Positions 60,179 through 64,000 of a stretch of DNA of 64,000 nt are shown piece after piece. The position numbers and the translations under genes are program-made. The notes under the pieces are model-generated. The model ran no database searches. It saw nothing but the letters and a program-made list of their open reading frames with translations, and had not been told where the DNA came from. Source of the stretch: Actinoplanes philippinensis (GTDB lineage: Bacteria; Actinomycetota; Actinomycetes; Mycobacteriales; Micromonosporaceae); contig NZ_FONV01000005.1 of NCBI RefSeq assembly GCF_900113015.1, positions 124,001-188,000 of the forward strand, written 5' to 3'. The first letter of the stretch is position 1. The number at the start of each line of letters is the position of its first letter.

Positions 60179-61375
60179 ATGGACCGCATCGAGCGATTCG
60201 CCGACGTCGTGGTCCGGGCCGGTGTCAACATCCAGCCCGGGCAGGGAGTCATTCTTCGTACGGACACCGCGCATCTGGAGATCGCCCGGGCCGTCGTGGC
60301 CGCCGCCTACGCGGCCGGGGCGGCCTGGGTCGAGCCGATCTGGTCGGACGGCCCGATGCGCCGGTCCGCCGTCGATCACGCCAGCCTGGAGTCGCTCTCG
60401 GCCAGCCGCGGCTGGGCGTTGCAGCGCATCCGGGAGTGGGCCGAGCAGGGTGTCGCGTCGATCGCCCTGCACGGCGACGCCGACCCGCACCTGCTCGACG
60501 GCGCCGACCCGGTGCGTGCCGCCGCCTTCCCGGCCGAGGAGGTCCGGGCGCTGCGCGAGCAGGTGATGAGCAGGCTCCGCTGGACCATCGTCGGCGCGCC
60601 CAACCCGGGCTGGGCCAACCAGGTCTTCGGCGAGCCGGACACCGATCGGCTGTGGGAGGCGGTGTCGACGGCGATGCGCCTGGACGCCCCGGACCCGGCG
60701 CTGGCCTGGCGGGAGCGGGCCGCGACGCTGGCCGAGCGCGGCGCCCGGCTCGACGAGCTGGAGCTGACGTCGGTGCGTTACGTGGGTGACGGCACCGATC
60801 TGACCGTCGGCCTGATCCCCGGGTGCCGGTGGACCGGTGGCGGGCTGGTCGACGCGGCCGGCGTGCCGTTCATGCCGAACATCCCGACCGAGGAGGTCTT
60901 CACCAGCCCCGACCGGCGTTCGGCCGAGGGCGTGATCCGGGTGACGAAGCCGCTGGCGCTCAGCGGCAAGATCGTGCACGGCCTGCGGCTGGAGCTCGCC
61001 GGCGGGCGGATCGTCTCGGTCGACGCCGACTCCGGCGCCGACGTCGTGCGGGCCCAACTGGAGACCGATCCCGGCGCCCGCTCGCTCGGCGAGGTGTCCC
61101 TGGTGGACTCGGACAGCCGGATCGCGCGGACCGGGATCGTCTTCCACAACACGCTCTTCGACGAGAACGCGGGCTGTCATGTCGCCTGGGGGTCGAGCTT
61201 CGCCTTCGCGGTGCCCGGCGGCGCCGGGATGACCGTCGCCGAGCGCGAGGAGCTGGGCCTGAACACCTCGGCAGTGCACACCGACGTGGTGATCGGCGGC
61301 GAGGGCATCACCGTCACCGGCACCGGGCCGAAGGGCACCGTCGAGATCATCCGCAATGACGAGTGGGTGCTCTGA
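60179..61375 (+). CDS. M29-family aminopeptidase (AmpS-like)
   Basis: The 398-residue protein matches thermophilic-type M29 aminopeptidases: NIQPGQGVILRTD at the start, the metal ligands in NIPTEEVFTSPD, GCHVAWGSSF and NTSAVHTDVVIGG. It removes N-terminal residues from peptides using two metals. ATG 60179 follows the pirin stop by 14 bases; TACGCT lies seven bases upstream, so a separate leaderless start is possible. Confidence 0.92.
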   Translation: MDRIERFADVVVRAGVNIQPGQGVILRTDTAHLEIARAVVAAAYAAGAAWVEPIWSDGPMRRSAVDHASLESLSASRGWALQRIREWAEQGVASIALHGDADPHLLDGADPVRAAAFPAEEVRALREQVMSRLRWTIVGAPNPGWANQVFGEPDTDRLWEAVSTAMRLDAPDPALAWRERAATLAERGARLDELELTSVRYVGDGTDLTVGLIPGCRWTGGGLVDAAGVPFMPNIPTEEVFTSPDRRSAEGVIRVTKPLALSGKIVHGLRLELAGGRIVSVDADSGADVVRAQLETDPGARSLGEVSLVDSDSRIARTGIVFHNTLFDENAGCHVAWGSSFAFAVPGGAGMTVAEREELGLNTSAVHTDVVIGGEGITVTGTGPKGTVEIIRNDEWVL

Positions 61376-61385
61376 CCGTCGCTGA

Positions 61386-62969
61386 TCACCACCGGGCGTG
61401 CCGTCGGTCCCGCCAGGGCCGTCCGTCCGGGTCATAGACGAGGCGGTACGCGGGGAGCGCCCACAGCCGCTGATGCCACGGCAGGCGCTCGGTCTCGTGC
61501 GGGACCAGCCGCCCCGGCGGGCGCGGCCCCACCCGGCCGCCGTCGCGCCAGTCCCGCAGACGGTCCGCCGCCGCGGTCACCGCCTCGACCGCGCCGGCCG
61601 GGTCGATCAGATCGGCGTCGTCGCCGTCGGCCCGGTCCAGGTGCTCGCGCATCAGGGCCAGCCGCAGGTCACGGGGGAACCGGCGGGCCCCGTCGCCGAG
61701 GCCGGCCGGGTCACGGGGCTCACGCTCGTCGCGGGTGTCGTCGAGGACCGCACAGGACAGCTCGCTGTCATGCGTCCACGAACGACGGTTGAAGTTGTCG
61801 CTGCCGACACTGCACCAGATGTCGTCGATCACGCAGACCTTCGCGTGCACGTAGATCGGAGTGCCCGCGTGGTTCTCCAGGTCGAAGACGTGCACCCGGT
61901 CCGGGTCGACCCGCCGGCACAGCTCGATCGCCTGCTCCCGGCCGACCAGGTTGGGCGGCAACGCGAACCCGCCGTCCACATCCGGGTGACGCGGCACCAC
62001 GGCGATCAGGTGCAGCTCCGGCTCGTCGCGCATCTCCTCGGCGAAGAGCTGGGCCACCTCCTTCGACCACAGATACTGATCCTCCAGGTAGATCAGCCGG
62101 CGGGCCCGCTTGATCGCCTTGGTGTAGCCGCGCGCCACACTGCGCTCGCCGAGCCGGGCGAACCCGTAGGGCGGCCGCATCGCCGGATAGGTCCGCAGCA
62201 CCTGGACGGTGTGCGGGCCGCACTCGGGCGGGTCCGGCGGCTGCTCGGGCAGCGGGTCGGGGCTCATGTCCTCGTGACGCAGCCGGTCGGTGATCGTGGC
62301 GATCGGGCCGTCCTGGTCGAGCGGCACCCGGTCGCACCACCGCTCGCGGAACGACTGGTCGAGGGTGCCGACGACCGGGCCGCGCAGGGCGAGCTGCAGG
62401 TCGTGCCAGGGCGGATTCGGGCCGTACTGCGACGCCATCTGGACCGCCTGCGGATCGCCGTGGTGCTCGGCGTCGTCGCGGCGGCTGTGACACAGGTCGA
62501 TGCCGCCGGCGAAGGCGATGTCCAGCTCGGGACGGTCCGGATGGCGCAGCACCACGAGTTTCTGATGGTGTGACCCGCCACGCCGGACCCGCTGGTCGAG
62601 CAGCACCTCGCCGCCGGCCGCCTCGATGTCGTCGCTGAGGTTGCGGTTCTCCTCCTCGCTGTACGCCAGCTTGTCCAGGTGCGAACGCCAGAGCAGCCCC
62701 TTGACGATCACGCCACGGGCGGCCGCCGCGGCGAACAGCTCGGCCACGGTCGGGCCGTCGTCACTGGTGCGCTCGTCCGGGTCGCCACGCCAGTCGGTGA
62801 AGAACAGGTGGTCACCTGCCTTCAGCTGACTGATTTCGGTCACCAGCCGATCGAAGTAACTTTGCCCGTGAATAAGTGGCTCGACCGTGTTTCCGGTGTT
62901 CCATATGGGTATGGAGGTGTCCGGGTTGCCGCGTTCGGCAGCGGAGAGAAGCCATTCCTGCGGCGGCAC
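61386..62969 (-). CDS. Phospholipase D-like (HKD) protein
   Basis: The 527-residue protein has two HKD-type regions. The second, VHAKVCVIDD, is complete (H-x-K-x4-D). The first, HHQKLVVLRHPD, keeps H and K but has arginine at the usual Asp position. GGIDLCHSRRDD and GSDNFNRRSWTHDSE support the PLD fold. It may be a phosphodiesterase or transferase acting on lipids or nucleic acids; no signal peptide is seen. GTG 62969 is chosen because of the GAAGGGG box just upstream and to avoid overlap with the divergent small gene. Confidence 0.85.
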   Translation of the reverse strand: MPPQEWLLSAAERGNPDTSIPIWNTGNTVEPLIHGQSYFDRLVTEISQLKAGDHLFFTDWRGDPDERTSDDGPTVAELFAAAAARGVIVKGLLWRSHLDKLAYSEEENRNLSDDIEAAGGEVLLDQRVRRGGSHHQKLVVLRHPDRPELDIAFAGGIDLCHSRRDDAEHHGDPQAVQMASQYGPNPPWHDLQLALRGPVVGTLDQSFRERWCDRVPLDQDGPIATITDRLRHEDMSPDPLPEQPPDPPECGPHTVQVLRTYPAMRPPYGFARLGERSVARGYTKAIKRARRLIYLEDQYLWSKEVAQLFAEEMRDEPELHLIAVVPRHPDVDGGFALPPNLVGREQAIELCRRVDPDRVHVFDLENHAGTPIYVHAKVCVIDDIWCSVGSDNFNRRSWTHDSELSCAVLDDTRDEREPRDPAGLGDGARRFPRDLRLALMREHLDRADGDDADLIDPAGAVEAVTAAADRLRDWRDGGRVGPRPPGRLVPHETERLPWHQRLWALPAYRLVYDPDGRPWRDRRHARW

Positions 62970-63067
62970 TGCAGCCCCTTCGAGGTCGACGACGCCCTCA
63001 CCGTAAGCCTCCCGACCGCTGCCCGCATCCGGAGCGACGACCCGCGACCCCTCGGAGGACAGGACAC

Positions 63068-63193
63068 ATGAGCAGTGAGCCGCTGACCACCACACCCATC
63101 GCCGAGGCCACCGACACCGCCGAGAAGGGGCTGCTCATCGCCGTCCTGGTGCTGGTGCTCCTGGGCACTACCGCGATGCTGTCGATGTTCTGA
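63068..63193 (+). CDS. Small single-pass membrane protein (41 aa)
   Basis: ATG 63068 is preceded by GGAGG (63054-63058). The product has a Thr/Ala/Glu N-terminus and one helix (GLLIAVLVLVLLGTTAML), ending SMF. It overlaps the convergent methyltransferase gene by 26 bases and is divergent from the PLD-like gene with a 98-base gap. Function unknown. Confidence 0.6.
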   Translation: MSSEPLTTTPIAEATDTAEKGLLIAVLVLVLLGTTAMLSMF

Positions 63194-63833
63194 CCGCGAA
63201 CATCGTCGGAACCGGCGACCCGCCCTCGGCGAACCCCTCCAACCGCAGGCCCGCCTCCAGAAAGGCGGTCAGCAGGCCGGCCAGCGGCCAGTGGCTGGCG
63301 CCGACCTTGTCCCGGACCCCCTTGTCGGTCCAGGACGCCTTCGTCCAATGCCCGTCAAGATACCCGGTACGGACGACGACCGCGGCCGGATCGCTGCGGT
63401 CGGCGAATCCACCGCAGAACGCCGGGTGCACGCCGATGTGAACGAACCGTCCGCCCGGGCGCAGCACCCGGCTCACCTCGCGCAACACGGCGGGGTAGCC
63501 GGGCATGTCGGTGTGCGCCATCACCGTGATCGCGGCGTCGGCCGAGCCGGTCCGCAACGGCAGCCGGGTCGCGTCGGCGCGGGCGACCGGCAGCCGGCCG
63601 GCGGCGTGCCGCAGCATCCCGGCGGACAGGTCCACACCGACCGGGCTCCAGCCCAGCTCACGCAGCTGCGCCGCGTGGACGCCGGTGCCGCAGCCGACCT
63701 CCAGGCAGCGGCCCGGGCCGGGACCGAGCTGCTCGGTGATCGCCCGCCGGATGCCGAGCGGGTCACCGGGCAGGCTGCCGGGCAGGAATTCGGTCTCGTA
63801 CCAGTCCGCGATCTCGTCGTAGGCCGCTCTCAT
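63168..63833 (-). CDS. Class I SAM-dependent methyltransferase
   Basis: The 221-residue protein starts RAAYDEIADWYE and has motif I CLEVGCGTGVHAAQL, post-I VGVDLSAGMLRHA, and VLREVSRVLRPGGRFVHIG, typical of Methyltransf_11 enzymes of the UbiE/small-molecule type. Acceptor unknown. TACCTT lies six bases before ATG 63833, suggesting leaderless transcription. Confidence 0.9.
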   Translation of the reverse strand: MRAAYDEIADWYETEFLPGSLPGDPLGIRRAITEQLGPGPGRCLEVGCGTGVHAAQLRELGWSPVGVDLSAGMLRHAAGRLPVARADATRLPLRTGSADAAITVMAHTDMPGYPAVLREVSRVLRPGGRFVHIGVHPAFCGGFADRSDPAAVVVRTGYLDGHWTKASWTDKGVRDKVGASHWPLAGLLTAFLEAGLRLEGFAEGGSPVPTMFAVRTSTASR

Positions 63834-63917
63834 CGGTCGAAGGTATACCCAGCACTACCCCGGAAGGTGTCCCTGGACGGCTGGGCCGGGCCGCGCGCCG
63901 ATGGCTACGGTGAGCCG

Positions 63918-64000
63918 GTGCTGATCGATGCCTTGAAGGACCGCCGCTACCTGGTCACGGCCGGCCCGTGGCGGTCGCTGCTGCACCTGGCCCTGACCGC
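63918..64000 (+). CDS. Partial gene, probable membrane or sensor protein N-terminus
   Basis: GTG 63918 opens a frame that runs off the right edge (27 codons): LIDALKDRRYLVTAGPWRSLLHLALT. The basic-then-hydrophobic start with a PWRSL motif recalls the N-terminus of actinobacterial sensor-domain proteins with a following kinase, but too little is visible for an assignment. TACGGT lies six bases before the start, supporting it as a real, leaderless gene. Confidence 0.5.
   Translation, partial: MLIDALKDRRYLVTAGPWRSLLHLALT

Overview
The window is 64 kb of very G+C-rich, densely packed chromosomal DNA from an actinobacterium. Gene content points to the family Micromonosporaceae, plausibly Actinoplanes or a close relative. 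The evidence is a PIM-type phosphatidylinositol lipid locus, an F420-dependent oxidoreductase, an ESX/type VII-type secreted pair, LytR-CpsA-Psr, SpoIIE-type PP2C, actinobacterial DUF families (DUF3618, DUF4235, DUF1206, DUF3072, DUF6401), and many GTG/TTG starts. The genus is an inference. I see no insertion sequence, prophage, tRNA, rRNA or CRISPR array. 68 protein genes are called, two of them cut by the window edges.

Layout. 1-8014: phospholipid/PIM genes (patA-like, pgsA), an EF-G-like GTPase, a TetR/FAD-monooxygenase pair sharing a perfect operator, a HIT-family gene and thrS. 8122-16918: an ADP-ribosylglycohydrolase, an OmpR-type two-component system, a large membrane-anchored FN3/ricin protein with a degenerate protease motif, an adenosine deaminase-type enzyme, trans-aconitate methyltransferase and an aldo/keto reductase. 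17043-21190: a cold-shock gene followed by an envelope-protein island (DUF4235, DUF3618, holin-like, MscS, DUF1206, lipoprotein). 21245-26058: GNAT, GH3 (NagZ-type), LLM oxidoreductase and RecQ. 26207-29612: an EspC/WXG-like pair with a lipoprotein. 29807-45469: LCP protein, MBL hydrolase, a large LuxR/AAA regulator opposite a methyltransferase, a VOC/AraC pair, a four-gene ABC-exporter/two-component operon, a glycosyltransferase, two SRPBCC proteins and a phytoene-desaturase-like enzyme. 45592-51835: secreted or membrane proteins with low-complexity tails, a 75-bp coding repeat and a 37-bp non-coding repeat. 52027-64000: a PP2C-antiporter pair, VOC protein, an HTH-ClpN operon behind twin operators, GNATs, a MarR-pirin-aminopeptidase group, a phospholipase D-like protein, a methyltransferase and a partial gene.

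Two regulatory themes run through the window. First, at least fourteen genes on both strands have a TANNNT hexamer exactly 6-7 nt before the start codon and little or no Shine-Dalgarno sequence, the signature of leaderless transcription. Second, several small regulators sit next to very clean operators: TetR at 4829-4857, HTH-ClpN at 56773-56815 and MarR at 58724-58751. Convergent gene pairs are often separated by strong hairpin terminators. The least explained parts are the EspC/WXG/lipoprotein triplet, the pseudo-protease, the HTH-ClpN operon and the MscS-like protein with repeated acidic EPT motifs.
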